From: Myxococcaceae bacterium
Lineage (GTDB): Bacteria; Myxococcota; Myxococcia; Myxococcales; Myxococcaceae
Direction: 5' to 3'
Length of the DNA: 37,893 nucleotides
Assembly: GCA_020247085.1 (NCBI GenBank)
Contig: JADCJJ010000004.1
Span: 1 to 37,893, forward strand
Position 1 is the stretch's first letter, and every line of letters starts with the position of its first letter. Of the stretch, positions 15,418-24,168 are shown piece by piece. The notes beneath the pieces were generated by a model that was not told the origin of the DNA, did not search any database, and worked only from the letters and a program-made list of their open reading frames with translations. Made by a program: the position numbers and the translations under genes.

Positions 15418-16846
15418 CGAGGGCGCGCGCGGCGAGCTCGAGGCGCTGGGCTACCGACAGGAGCTCAAGCGCGACGTCAGCGCCTTCCAGAACTTCGCCC
15501 TCTCCTTCTCAGTCATCTCGGTCCTCACCGGCGCGGTGACGCTGTACCCGCACGGACTGCGGTGGGGGGGCCCGTTGGCGATGACGGTGGGCTGGCCGCT
15601 GGTGGTGGCCGGCACGCTGTGCGTGGCGCTCTCGCTGGCCGAGTTGGCCTCGGCGTACCCGACGGCCGGCGCGCTGTACCACTGGGCCTCGATTCTCGGC
15701 GGCCGGGGCGCGGGGTGGGCGACGGCCTGGCTCAACACCGTAGGCCAGTTCGCCATCACCGCGGGCATCGACTACGGGCTTTCGGAGTTCCTCGCGCCGC
15801 TGCTGGGCTGGCCCGCCGACGCGGCGCACGTCGTGCCGCTCTTCGTGGTGGTGCTGGCGTCGCACGCGCTGCTGAACCACGTGGGCGTCGGCGTCGTGGC
15901 GAGGCTCAACGTGGTGTCGGCCTGGTACCACCTGGTGGGCGTGGCGGTGGTGGTGGGCGCGGTGCTGGCGTTGGCGCCACAGCAGCCGCTGAACTTCCTG
16001 CTCGAGACGGTGCCGCCGCCGCCAGGCGCATGGACGCCGGGCTTCGTGGTGGCGCTACTCCAGGCGGCATGGACCTTCACGGGCTACGACGCATCGGCCC
16101 ACGCCTCGGAGGAGACGCACGACGCCGCGCGGAACGCGCCGAGGGGCATCCTGACGGCAGTCGGAGCGAGCGCCATCGCAGGGTGGGCGCTCATCCTCGG
16201 GGTGACGCTGGCCATCCCCTCGCTCCCCGACGCGGTGGCGGCGCCAAACGCCTTCCTCTTCATCCTTCAGGCGAGCCTGGGGCGTGGCGTTGGCGTGGCC
16301 CTGGTCTGGGTGTGCGTCGGCGCGATGTGGTTCTGCGGCCTGGCGAGCGTGACGAGCAACTCCCGCATGCTGTGGGCCTTCGCGCGCGATGGCGGGCTGC
16401 CGGCCTCGGCCCTGCTCGCGCGCGTGTCGCCGCGCTTCTCGACGCCGCACGTCGCCACCTGGGTGTCGGCGGTGTGCGCGCTGGGCGTGGTGCTGCTCTC
16501 CATCGGCATCGGCGAGGTGAGCGAGCGGGCGGCCGCCGACGCGCTGGGCACCGTGACGGCGGTGAGTACGGTGGCGCTGTACGCGAGCTACGGCGTGCCC
16601 ATCGCGGCGGCCCTCTGGGCGCGGCGGCACGGGTGGACCCGTCGCGGGCCCTTCACCGTCAAGGCGGCGGGGCCGTGGCTGAACGGCCTGGCGCTCGGGT
16701 GGATCGTCGCCAGCAGCGCGGTGATGTCGCTCCCGCCGAGCGGCGTGGTGGGCGCGGCGATGGCGCTGATCGCTCTCGCGCTGGTGGTGGCCTGGTTCGC
16801 GGGCGTACGCGGCCGCTTCAAGGGCCCCGCGGCCCTGCCTCGCTGA
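15410..16846 (+). CDS. APC-family amino acid permease
   Basis: This 478-residue inner-membrane transporter has about twelve hydrophobic helices. The start ATG 15410 lies inside the end of the glycosylase gene. The segment FQNFALSFSVISVLTG (about residues 25-40), the first helix with 'GGPLAMTVGWPLV', 'ELASAYPTAGALYHWASILGG' and 'WTFTGYDASAHASEETHDAARNAPRGI' match the eukaryote-like GABA/polyamine/choline branch (ACT) of the APC superfamily. The E-E-T-x-x-A-x-x-x-A-P loop is diagnostic. It probably imports amino acids or amines by proton or sodium coupling; the substrate cannot be read from sequence. Confidence 0.87.
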   Translation: MSDEGARGELEALGYRQELKRDVSAFQNFALSFSVISVLTGAVTLYPHGLRWGGPLAMTVGWPLVVAGTLCVALSLAELASAYPTAGALYHWASILGGRGAGWATAWLNTVGQFAITAGIDYGLSEFLAPLLGWPADAAHVVPLFVVVLASHALLNHVGVGVVARLNVVSAWYHLVGVAVVVGAVLALAPQQPLNFLLETVPPPPGAWTPGFVVALLQAAWTFTGYDASAHASEETHDAARNAPRGILTAVGASAIAGWALILGVTLAIPSLPDAVAAPNAFLFILQASLGRGVGVALVWVCVGAMWFCGLASVTSNSRMLWAFARDGGLPASALLARVSPRFSTPHVATWVSAVCALGVVLLSIGIGEVSERAAADALGTVTAVSTVALYASYGVPIAAALWARRHGWTRRGPFTVKAAGPWLNGLALGWIVASSAVMSLPPSGVVGAAMALIALALVVAWFAGVRGRFKGPAALPR

Positions 16847-17062
16847 GGGCGTGCTGCAGGCGGCGAGCGGGTTGCGCGCAGCGGGTGGCCCCTCGCTCCC
16901 CGGTGGACCAGTCGAAGTCGAGGCACTGCCCGCAGCGGGCGCGCAGGTCGAGCGGGCGGCCGCGAAGGCGCCTGGTGACGGCCGCCTGGCGAGCGGGGCC
17001 GGGCCGGACCTCGGGGCCCGGTCGCGCGGGGCGGGTAGGGTCGCCACGCCTCGCGCGCGGAG

Positions 17063-18403
17063 TCAGTCGCCTGGCGTGGGGCCATCGGCGCTGGCCGTCC
17101 GCGCCGGCGCGCCGGCCGCGAGCCCGCGGGGGGGTCGACCTGCCAGGCGCTCGAGCTGCTCGAGAAGCCTCGGCGCCAGCGCCTTATGCTCGTCTCGAAG
17201 GCGCTCGGCCCGGCGGGAGAACTCGTGGCGCAGGGAGCGAAGCACCAGCGACGCCGAGGTCACGCCGAGCGACTCGAGCACCAGCGCCGTCATGCGCTCT
17301 GGGTCGGGCTCGTAGAGGCCCAGCCGCTCCCGCTCGATGAAGTCACGGTAGGGGGGCTCGGTGCCGGGGATGACGCGGTGGACCAGCAGGGGTCCGCAGC
17401 GCATCGCGAGCAACTCCTGCAACGTCGAGTGCGCGATGCTGCCGAGCACGGGCACGTCAGTCAGCGCGTACAGCTGCGCGAGCTGCGGGTGCGGCAGGAA
17501 GCCGAGCACGAAGAAGCCGCGGCGGCCGCCGTACAGGGTGAGCAGCTCGGTCTCGAGGCTGGCGTCACGGCCGGCGAGCACTACCATCGAGAACTTCACG
17601 CCCAGATCCGGGTGGCGCACGAGCCGCTCGATGACGGGCCGGCACCCGGCGGTGAAGCCCGAGCCGCCGAAGAAGGCCACCACCGGCTTCGAGGCGTCGA
17701 GCCGCGCCAGGTCGGGCGCGGCGTCGGCCAGCTCGACCCGGGCCTGCTCCCGCGTCGCGGGGGTTCGCACGCGCAGTCCGCTGGCCACCTCGTCGAAGAC
17801 CTCGCTGACGAGAGTGCCAACGCGGTACAGCTCGTCGGGGGCCGCGCGCCTCGAGAGCGCCTCGAAGGTGTCGCTGCCGTTCACCAGCGTCGCGTCGGCC
17901 CGGAGCCAGCGCTGCCGCGGGAAGAACGTGGGCGTCGGAGCGCCGTAGTCGGGGATGACGTTGACGATGCGGGTGCGGCTCCGCGACAGCAGGCGCGCGA
18001 GCTGGAAGCAGGCCGTCAGCTGAATGTGAGTCGACACCACCACGTCCGGCCTCTGGGCCTTCAGCAGCGCCAGCAACTCCAGCATCAACCGGGGGTTCAG
18101 CAGGGTCGCGCCCCAGGCCGAGAACGAGAAGTTGGTCAGCCAGAAGACCAGGCCCTGCAGCCCCCAGCGCACGCAGAACCGGTAGAACGTGTCGAAGCCG
18201 TTCGCGGCCGTCCACGAGATGGGGATGAGGCGCTGCTGCTGCGGGTCCTGCCGGGTGACGCTCCGCACCAGCGCGTCGCGGACCGTGTTGTGGCCGCCGC
18301 CCGCGTGCACCGACGCGAACACGACCCGCAGCGGGCCCGGCGCCGTCGGGGGGCTACCCTCGTCCTGGACCCTCGCCGTCATCGGCCGGTGCTGTAGCGT
18401 CAC
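17063..18403 (-). CDS. MGDG-synthase-like glycosyltransferase (GT28 type)
   Basis: This 446-residue, membrane-associated enzyme has an N-terminal Rossmann half with SVHAGGGHNTVRDAL (GGGH at 35-38), the signature of the MGDG synthase N-domain. It continues with 'DVVVSTHIQLTACFQLARLL' and 'RIVNVIPDYGAPTPTFFP'. The C-terminal half has the MurG-like donor-binding pattern: 'VVAFFGGSGFTAG', a '.VLGFLPHPQLAQLYALTDVPV' stretch and 'STLQELLAMRCGPLLVHRVIPGTE', including a Gly-Thr-Glu donor loop. Such enzymes transfer sugar from a UDP-donor to diacylglycerol or a related lipid. The start is GTG 18403 with GGGAGG at good spacing; ATG 18382 is an alternative. It follows a GtrA-like gene by 19 bases, which suggests a lipid or surface-glycan role. 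Confidence 0.82.
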   Translation of the reverse strand: MTLQHRPMTARVQDEGSPPTAPGPLRVVFASVHAGGGHNTVRDALVRSVTRQDPQQQRLIPISWTAANGFDTFYRFCVRWGLQGLVFWLTNFSFSAWGATLLNPRLMLELLALLKAQRPDVVVSTHIQLTACFQLARLLSRSRTRIVNVIPDYGAPTPTFFPRQRWLRADATLVNGSDTFEALSRRAAPDELYRVGTLVSEVFDEVASGLRVRTPATREQARVELADAAPDLARLDASKPVVAFFGGSGFTAGCRPVIERLVRHPDLGVKFSMVVLAGRDASLETELLTLYGGRRGFFVLGFLPHPQLAQLYALTDVPVLGSIAHSTLQELLAMRCGPLLVHRVIPGTEPPYRDFIERERLGLYEPDPERMTALVLESLGVTSASLVLRSLRHEFSRRAERLRDEHKALAPRLLEQLERLAGRPPRGLAAGAPARTASADGPTPGD

Positions 18404-18422
18404 TACGCCTCCCTGGCCACCC

Positions 18423-18872
18423 TCAGATGCCGGGGGCCGAGGGATCGATCGGCGGGACCCGAGCGGCTGGTCGGGCCGCGGGGAAGACGAAGAAGCGCAG
18501 GGCGACCAGCCAGGACGGGGTGACGACGAGCCCGTCGGTGAGCACGGCGGCGACGAGGTACGGCAGGCCGACGCCGTCGCGCAGCCACACCACCACCTGC
18601 CCGTGCGCCGCGGTGACGGCCACCGCCACCAGCGCGTACCTCGCGCCAGAGGCGGTCAGGGGCTGCCGGTGGTCGCGGAAGGTGAAGCGCCGATGGGCGA
18701 CGTAGCTGAAGAGGGCGCCCGCCACCTTGCCCCCCGTCGCCGCGGCCCGCGTCGGCAGGCCGGCCATGGCCAGCGCCAACCCCACCGAGTGGTCCACCAC
18801 GGCCGTGGCTGCGCCAGCGCCCAGGCCTCGGGCCACCCACGAGCCAGAGAGCCGGCGAAGCAAGGGGCTCAC
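18423..18872 (-). CDS. GtrA-like four-helix membrane protein
   Basis: This 149-residue protein has four hydrophobic segments (about residues 13-37, 47-60, 80-98 and 105-128). After helix two it has 'GALFSYVAHRRFTFRDHRQ', the 'N/SYxxNRxWTF' loop that marks the GtrA family. GtrA-like proteins are thought to move or support polyprenyl-linked sugars during O-antigen or wall-polysaccharide glycosylation. The GTG start overlaps the stop of the SNF2 gene (GTGA), and the glycosyltransferase gene follows. The pairing with a lipid glycosyltransferase supports a surface-glycan function; specificity is unknown. Confidence 0.82.
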   Translation of the reverse strand: MSPLLRRLSGSWVARGLGAGAATAVVDHSVGLALAMAGLPTRAAATGGKVAGALFSYVAHRRFTFRDHRQPLTASGARYALVAVAVTAAHGQVVVWLRDGVGLPYLVAAVLTDGLVVTPSWLVALRFFVFPAARPAARVPPIDPSAPGI

Positions 18873-21800
18873 CGGTTGACGACGAAGGCGCAGGCCGAGT
18901 CGAGCGTCACCTTGACGCCTGCCAGCGCCTCGAGCAGCCGGTCGGCGGCCATCAGCTCGGTCCGCAGCGCCTGCTCGATGCGCGCCGGGGCGACGCCCTG
19001 GTGCTCGAGCGCCAGCTTCACGCGAATCATCGTCAGGTCCCGCTCGTCTTCGATGGCCTGGCGCGCCGCGGCCTTGAGCGCCTGCAGCCGCGCCTGCGCG
19101 TGCCGCTCGGCCAGCGCCATCGCCTCGTCGAGGAAGCGCGGCAGCTCGGGGAAGGCCGCCAGCGCCTCGGGGCCCTTCAGCGGCTTCCCCTCGACGGCGT
19201 CGAGCGTCTCGAGCAGCGCCCCGTCAACCTTCGCCTTGCCGTCCGAGTGCCGCACCACCGCAACCTGGACGAGCGAGGTGTCGAGGAAGCGGGCGAGCTG
19301 CCGTGACGGCACCCGCGCACCTGGCGTGGTGTCGGCGGGCTCCGGCGGCGTCAGGTGGAAGAGCACCTCGACGCCCCGCGCCTTCAGCGGGCCCCGCACC
19401 TCGAGGAACCGCGCCCCGTTGCGCCCGAAGGGCCCGTCCTTCACGAAGCCGAAGAGCGCCTCGACGAGCGGGTGGCCGGTGGCGAAGTATTCGATCTCTT
19501 CCTGCTCGACGGCGGTGTCGCGCCAGAAGGTCCCCAGCACCGTGCGCTCCTCGGTGATGTCGAAGCCGGGCAGCGCCTCGACCGACAGCGCGTGGCCGAA
19601 GTGGAAGGCGCACTGGAACGCGTCCACCTCCTGGTCGGTGTCGACCCGAATGCCGAGCCGGTCAGCCAGCTCGGTGATGGTCTCTTCGAGGCGCTCGTCG
19701 AGGTCTCGGGCGAGGCCCCAGAGCCGGTCGTCGAGGCTGTCGTCGTCGCCGGCCTCGTGGTCGATGCGGGCCTCGGCGCGCTCCACCAGCTCGATGACCG
19801 CCGCCTCGTCGAAGCTGCGCAGATCGAGCAGCGGGTCGTACGCGCGCTTCACCTGGGCCCGCGCGGCCGACACCTGCGCGCGCAGCTCGTCGACATAGGC
19901 GGCGCGCTCGGCCAGGGGCGCCATCGCCAGCTCGGTCAAGCGGGGCTCGACCGACTCGAGCACGGCGTCGAGGCCGCCGACGGTCTCGCCGAAGACGCCC
20001 ACGGCGTCGCGCAGCACCGTCAGCACGTCGGCGCTGAAGGTGCCCGCGACGTCGAACACGTGGATCTGCACGTCGTGGAGCTGGCCGATGCGGTCGAGGC
20101 GGCCGATGCGCTGCTCGACGGTCGAGGGGCTCCACGGCAGATCGTAGTGCACGAGGTGGTGCGCGAACTGGAAGTTGCGGCCCTCGCCGCCGACCTCGGT
20201 GCACAGCAGCACCTTCGGCCCCTCGGGGTCTCGGAACCGGGCGACCTGACGGTCGCGCTCCACCATCGGGAGCTCTCCATGGTACGCGAGAGCCTCGACG
20301 TGCTCGTGGCGCAGCCGCGTCTGGAGCCGCTCGAGCGTGTCGCGCGCCTCGGTGAAGACGAGCACCTTGGCGCCTGGCTCCTTCGCCCAGACGTCGCGCA
20401 GGAGCTTCACGAAGACACCGAACTTGGCGTCGCGGTCGGGCAGGGCCACCTTCAGGCCAACGAGCGCCTTGTTGCTGGCGAGGGCCGCGGCGAAGGCCGC
20501 TGGCGACGACTCGAGGCGCCGCACCAGGTTCGCCAGCGCCGCGCCGCGCACCGAGCCATCCTTGGACAGGGCGTCGAGCACCGCCTGCCGGGCCTCGAGC
20601 TCGTCGGCCGGGAGCTTCACCGGGTGCACGTGCAGGGTACGGGCCGAGAAACCGCCGACGCGCGCACGCCGGTTGCGGATGAGGCGGTCGGACAGCGAGT
20701 ACGTCTCGGCGAGGTGCATGAGCATCTCGTCGGGGTCGTCGATCTCCTGGAGCGCCGCGTCGTGCGGGAAGCGGGCGACGAGCTCCTTGACGGCCGCCCG
20801 GGCCTGCTTGCCCTCGAGGAGCGCCCGCAGCGCCTTCGACAGCTCGGCCTGGCGGCCGAGGCGCGCCTCGAACTCCTTCGCCGAGGGGGCGGTGACCGGG
20901 TCGATGAGCGAGAGGAGCGACTGGTACTCGCCCGGGTCGAGCTGCATCGGCGTGGCCGTGAGCAGCAAGAGGCCCCACGCGTTCTTCGCCAGCACCTCAG
21001 CGGCCTCGTAGGCCTTCTCGCCCTTGAGGTGGTGCGCCTCGTCGATGATGACCAGGTCCCACTGGGCCTCGGGGGCGCCGGCCTCGTCACGGAACTGCTG
21101 GGAGCGCTGCAGCAGCTCGAGGCTCGTCACCACGAAGTCGAAGCGCGCCCAGGGATTCAGCGTGGGCTGCTCGTCGAGGGAGCTCTGGTGGCGCTCCGAG
21201 TCCATCAGGGTGAAGAGGTGGTTGAACTTGTGGAACAGCTCGACGAGCCACTGCACCGTGAGGTGGCTGGGCGCCACGACGAGCACGCGGCGGGCGAGGC
21301 CCGCGAGGCGCAGGGCCGAGAACACCATGCCGGCCTCGATGGTCTTCCCGAGGCCCACCTCGTCGGCGAGCACGAAGCGGGGCCGGCGGGACGAGAGCAC
21401 GCGCTGCACGACGCCGACCTGGTGCGGCTTCACCATCACCCTCGAGGCGAGCAGGGCGCCGAAGGCGTCGTTGCGGCGCTCGTCGTCGAGCTTCAGGGTC
21501 GCCTTGCGCAGCAAGAAGTTCTTCCCATCGGCGATGCGGCCCTCCTTCATCATGGCGACGAGGTCGGGCCTGGGCGGGAGCGCGCGCAGCTCGGTCTCGG
21601 GCAGCTCGTCATCGGTGCCGTCGTCAAGGGTGATGACGTACCGGCGCAGGCCGCGCCCGCCCTCGACCTCTTCGGCGATGACGCCCACCTTGCCCTTCGC
21701 GGTGCGCACCCCGGCCCCGACGGGCAGCGCGGTGGGCACCAGGGCGCCGCCCTTGGTGCTGACGAGAATGGGGGCGCCGTTCTCGCGTGCAGGGAAGGCC

Positions 21801-21907
21801 ACGACGGCGCGCGTGCCCTCTTCCTCGAGGCGGAGCAGGTGGCCGGTGCCCCACTCGGGCTGGGGCAGGTACTTCACCTTCATTCCGACGAGGAGCGCGG
21901 GTCCCAT
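18869..21907 (-). CDS. rapA: RapA/HepA-like SNF2 ATPase
   Basis: This protein of about 1,012 residues is close in length to E. coli RapA (about 970). It begins with two SH3/Tudor-like segments (residues about 8-45 and 62-110), as in RapA. The SNF2 helicase core follows: Walker A in ADEVGLGKT (Lys188), DEAH 289-292, 'LLLLTATPMQ', 'KVLVFTEARDTLERLQTRL', 'LLCTEVGGEGRNFQFAHHLVHYDLPWSP' and arginine-finger motif 'EQRIGRLDRIGQ'. The C-terminal region has the RapA-type alpha/beta extension. RapA binds RNA polymerase and recycles it after transcription. ATG 21907 is the longest sensible start, but ATG 21883 (MKVKYLPQPEW) is possible and neither has a strong Shine-Dalgarno sequence. It is divergent from the membrane-protein gene at 22025 and overlaps the GtrA-like gene by four bases. 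Confidence 0.85.
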   Translation of the reverse strand: MGPALLVGMKVKYLPQPEWGTGHLLRLEEEGTRAVVAFPARENGAPILVSTKGGALVPTALPVGAGVRTAKGKVGVIAEEVEGGRGLRRYVITLDDGTDDELPETELRALPPRPDLVAMMKEGRIADGKNFLLRKATLKLDDERRNDAFGALLASRVMVKPHQVGVVQRVLSSRRPRFVLADEVGLGKTIEAGMVFSALRLAGLARRVLVVAPSHLTVQWLVELFHKFNHLFTLMDSERHQSSLDEQPTLNPWARFDFVVTSLELLQRSQQFRDEAGAPEAQWDLVIIDEAHHLKGEKAYEAAEVLAKNAWGLLLLTATPMQLDPGEYQSLLSLIDPVTAPSAKEFEARLGRQAELSKALRALLEGKQARAAVKELVARFPHDAALQEIDDPDEMLMHLAETYSLSDRLIRNRRARVGGFSARTLHVHPVKLPADELEARQAVLDALSKDGSVRGAALANLVRRLESSPAAFAAALASNKALVGLKVALPDRDAKFGVFVKLLRDVWAKEPGAKVLVFTEARDTLERLQTRLRHEHVEALAYHGELPMVERDRQVARFRDPEGPKVLLCTEVGGEGRNFQFAHHLVHYDLPWSPSTVEQRIGRLDRIGQLHDVQIHVFDVAGTFSADVLTVLRDAVGVFGETVGGLDAVLESVEPRLTELAMAPLAERAAYVDELRAQVSAARAQVKRAYDPLLDLRSFDEAAVIELVERAEARIDHEAGDDDSLDDRLWGLARDLDERLEETITELADRLGIRVDTDQEVDAFQCAFHFGHALSVEALPGFDITEERTVLGTFWRDTAVEQEEIEYFATGHPLVEALFGFVKDGPFGRNGARFLEVRGPLKARGVEVLFHLTPPEPADTTPGARVPSRQLARFLDTSLVQVAVVRHSDGKAKVDGALLETLDAVEGKPLKGPEALAAFPELPRFLDEAMALAERHAQARLQALKAAARQAIEDERDLTMIRVKLALEHQGVAPARIEQALRTELMAADRLLEALAGVKVTLDSACAFVVNR

Positions 21908-22024
21908 GGATGGCGCGCGGGCACATAGCGAGTCGTGCGGCCCGGTGCACGACCTTCGAGGTGGCGCTCGGGGAACGGTTGTCAGGCGGCGGGAAACGGC
22001 ACATGACGGCGTCTCTTCGACGCC

Positions 22025-23605
22025 ATGAGTGACGCCGCCTCGCCCGCCCCGCCGCCGCCCGCCCCCGCCGCCACGTCCACCGCGCTGAAGGTGTGGGCGC
22101 AGGCCTACCGCACCGAGCTGGTGCTCTTCGCGGTGGCCTTCTTCGCGCTGATGATGTTCTCGGGGCAGCGCTTCCTGCGGCAGAGCGCGGCGCCGCACTT
22201 CGTCTACCAGGCGAAAGCGTGGCTCGACGGCCGCCAGGACATCGCGGCCGACGTGCTGCCGAACTTCGAGGACTGGGCGTGCGTGCGCGAGGTGAACGGC
22301 GTGAAGGAGCGGTGCCGCCAGCCGCTCGCTCCGGGTGACCGCTGGTACTCGTCGTTCCCGATGTTCCCGTCGGCGGTGATGCTGCCCTTCGTCGCCATCC
22401 ACGGGTACCAGCTCAACGACACCAGCTTCGGCGTCTTCGTCGGCGCCCTCGCGGTGGCGCTCTTCTACGCGGTGTTGCGGCTGCTGTCGGAGCGCGAGGG
22501 CACCGGGCGCAGCGAGCGCGAGAACGCGGCGCTCGCCCTGGTGCTGGGCTTCGGCACCCTCTTCTTCTACGCGGCCATTCGCGGCGAGGTGTGGTTCTCG
22601 GCCGAGGTGATGGGCGTGGCCCTCACCTGCCTGTACGTGCACGCGGCGGTGGGGGCGCGGCGCCCGCTGCTGGCCGGCGTCTTCTGGTCGATGGCGGTGC
22701 TGACGCGTACGCCCCTGCTCTTCACCGCCGTCTTCTTCCTCGTCGAGGCCATCGCTCCGACGCGCGGGGAGCGGCTGGCACAGCTCAAGGCCTTCCTCGC
22801 GGCGCCCGGCGCGCTCCTCAAGGCGAAGCTCCAGCCCTTCGCGGTGGGCGCCGCGCCGCTCGCCGTGCTCGCCATGGCGATGAACCAGACGCGCTTTGGC
22901 GCCGTCGCCGAGTTCGGCCACCGCTTCTTCTTCGAGAACCGCGTCAACCCCGACATCGACCGGTTCGGTCTCTTCCACCCCGTCTACCTGGCGCGCAATC
23001 TCGAGGCGGCCTTCCTGCTGCTGCCCGACCTGTCGAACCGGCAGGCGCCGTTCTCGTTCTGGGGGCTCTCGATGCTCCTGACGACGCCGCTGGTGGTGCT
23101 CGCGGCGACGAAGGGCGAGCAGGTGAAGGCGGCGCTGGCGACCGCGGGCGTGCTGGTGGTGACGGTGGCCCTCGCCGGAGCGGGCAAGGCACCGAACCCG
23201 GCGCTCGCGAACGTGAACGTCGCCCCGCAGGACGCGGGCCTGCTGGGCCTGCACCCGGCGATGCTGAAGGTGGTGCTCATCGTCACGCTGGGCGGCGCCG
23301 CTGCGGCCTACGCCAGCTCGGCGCTGTCAAACCGCTCGCGGCCCGCGGCGCGTCTCTTCGTGCCCCTGTGGCTGACGGTGGCGGCCTGCGCGCTGCCGGG
23401 GCTGCTGTACCAGAACACCGGCTACGCCCAGTTCGGCTTTCGCTTCTCGCTCGACTACACGCCCTACCTCGTCTTGCTGGTGGCGGTGAACGGCTGGCGG
23501 CTGTGGCGGCCGGTGCCGGTGGTGACGCTGGGCCTGGGCGCCCTGGTGGCCTTCTGGGGAGCGCTGGCGTTCCGCGGGTACACCGAGCTGGTGCGCCAGT
23601 GGTAG
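22025..23605 (+). CDS. Polytopic membrane protein, glycosyltransferase-39-like topology
   Basis: This 526-residue protein has a short Pro/Ala-rich cytoplasmic tail (residues 1-22) and about ten membrane helices. The first large loop, between helix one and helix two, carries 'SAAPHFVYQAKAWLDGRQDI' and 'DRWYSSFPMFPSAVMLPFVAI'. That resembles the lipid-linked sugar-binding first loop of GT-C type mannosyl- and arabinosyl-transferases, but I cannot point to a definite catalytic Asp/Glu pair. A second loop has 'FGHRFFFENRVNPDIDRFG'. It is transcribed away from the rapA-like operon with 117 bases between start codons. Its membership of an uncharacterised GT-C-like family is a guess from topology. 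Confidence 0.7.
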   Translation: MSDAASPAPPPPAPAATSTALKVWAQAYRTELVLFAVAFFALMMFSGQRFLRQSAAPHFVYQAKAWLDGRQDIAADVLPNFEDWACVREVNGVKERCRQPLAPGDRWYSSFPMFPSAVMLPFVAIHGYQLNDTSFGVFVGALAVALFYAVLRLLSEREGTGRSERENAALALVLGFGTLFFYAAIRGEVWFSAEVMGVALTCLYVHAAVGARRPLLAGVFWSMAVLTRTPLLFTAVFFLVEAIAPTRGERLAQLKAFLAAPGALLKAKLQPFAVGAAPLAVLAMAMNQTRFGAVAEFGHRFFFENRVNPDIDRFGLFHPVYLARNLEAAFLLLPDLSNRQAPFSFWGLSMLLTTPLVVLAATKGEQVKAALATAGVLVVTVALAGAGKAPNPALANVNVAPQDAGLLGLHPAMLKVVLIVTLGGAAAAYASSALSNRSRPAARLFVPLWLTVAACALPGLLYQNTGYAQFGFRFSLDYTPYLVLLVAVNGWRLWRPVPVVTLGLGALVAFWGALAFRGYTELVRQW

Positions 23606-23654
23606 CGGCGGCCGGGGTCGGGCGCCCACGGACACGGTGACGGCCTGCCCCCTT

Positions 23655-23876
23655 TCACAGGGTCCGCCCGGCACGCCTCCGGGCCGACCGCGGTGCGCTC
23701 TCGCCCAGGCCCCCGGGTTCCCCCTCGACGCCTCCTGCGCGTCGAAGACCTTCGGCGCGCGCACCACCGCCCAGCGCCAGGCGACGCAGCGCCACCGGGG
23801 CGTGGTCGCTGACGACAGGTCCGCTGGCCGTTCCGTCGTCGGGTGCCTGCACGCCCCCGCGAGCGGCGGCGGTCAT
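23655..23876 (-). CDS. Possible 73-residue coupled ORF
   Basis: The ATG at 23876 overlaps the stop of the preceding 93-residue gene as ATGA, the usual coupling in this window. Residues 22-37 (VSDHAPVALRRLALGG) resemble the C-terminal Ser-Asp-His strand of endonuclease/exonuclease/phosphatase enzymes, but nothing else of that fold is present. Codon third-position bias weakens towards the end. It may be a remnant or not a gene at all. Confidence 0.25.
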   Translation of the reverse strand: MTAAARGGVQAPDDGTASGPVVSDHAPVALRRLALGGGARAEGLRRAGGVEGEPGGLGESAPRSARRRAGRTL

Positions 23877-24154
23877 GCGAGGCACGCGCGCAGCGCCTCG
23901 AGCGCCTCGGCCCCCAGCATCACGCGGCCGACCTCGTCGGCGCCGCCGTCGCGGTGGTCCTCGTCGACGAGCACGAGGAGGCCCGTCGACAGCGTCACCC
24001 GCGCGCTGCCGAAGTGCATCGTCCGGGAGAGGGCGCCCCACAGCTCGACGGTGTCGTCACCCCGCCGGAGCTCGACGTCGTCGAGGAGCCAGTGCGGGTG
24101 ATGGCGCTCGACCAACTGCCGAAGCAGCGCGAGCGCGGGCGACTGGGGAGCCAT
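23873..24154 (-). CDS. Small hypothetical protein
   Basis: This 93-residue protein belongs to no family I recognise. Its pattern looks like a real small alpha/beta protein: an N-terminal amphipathic helix (ALALLRQLVERHH), a series of strands (LLDDVELRRGDDTVELW, ARVTLSTGLLVLVDEDH) and a C-terminal helix (GAEALEALRACLA). There is no signal peptide or membrane segment, so it is probably cytoplasmic. It starts 14 bases after the stop of the zinc-ribbon membrane-protein gene on the same strand, suggesting an operon. No clear Shine-Dalgarno sequence precedes the ATG. Confidence 0.55.
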   Translation of the reverse strand: MAPQSPALALLRQLVERHHPHWLLDDVELRRGDDTVELWGALSRTMHFGSARVTLSTGLLVLVDEDHRDGGADEVGRVMLGAEALEALRACLA

Positions 24155-24168
24155 GACTCATCGGGAGT

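Noticed and set aside
19355-21928. An 857-codon open frame on the plus strand
   Set aside because: It is antisense to the RapA-like gene, whose helicase motifs are complete.
21908-23254. 5' extension of the RapA-like frame to 1,461 codons
   Set aside because: The extra part is antisense to the polytopic membrane-protein gene and has no RapA-like sequence; the N-terminal SH3-like segment starts near 21907-21883.
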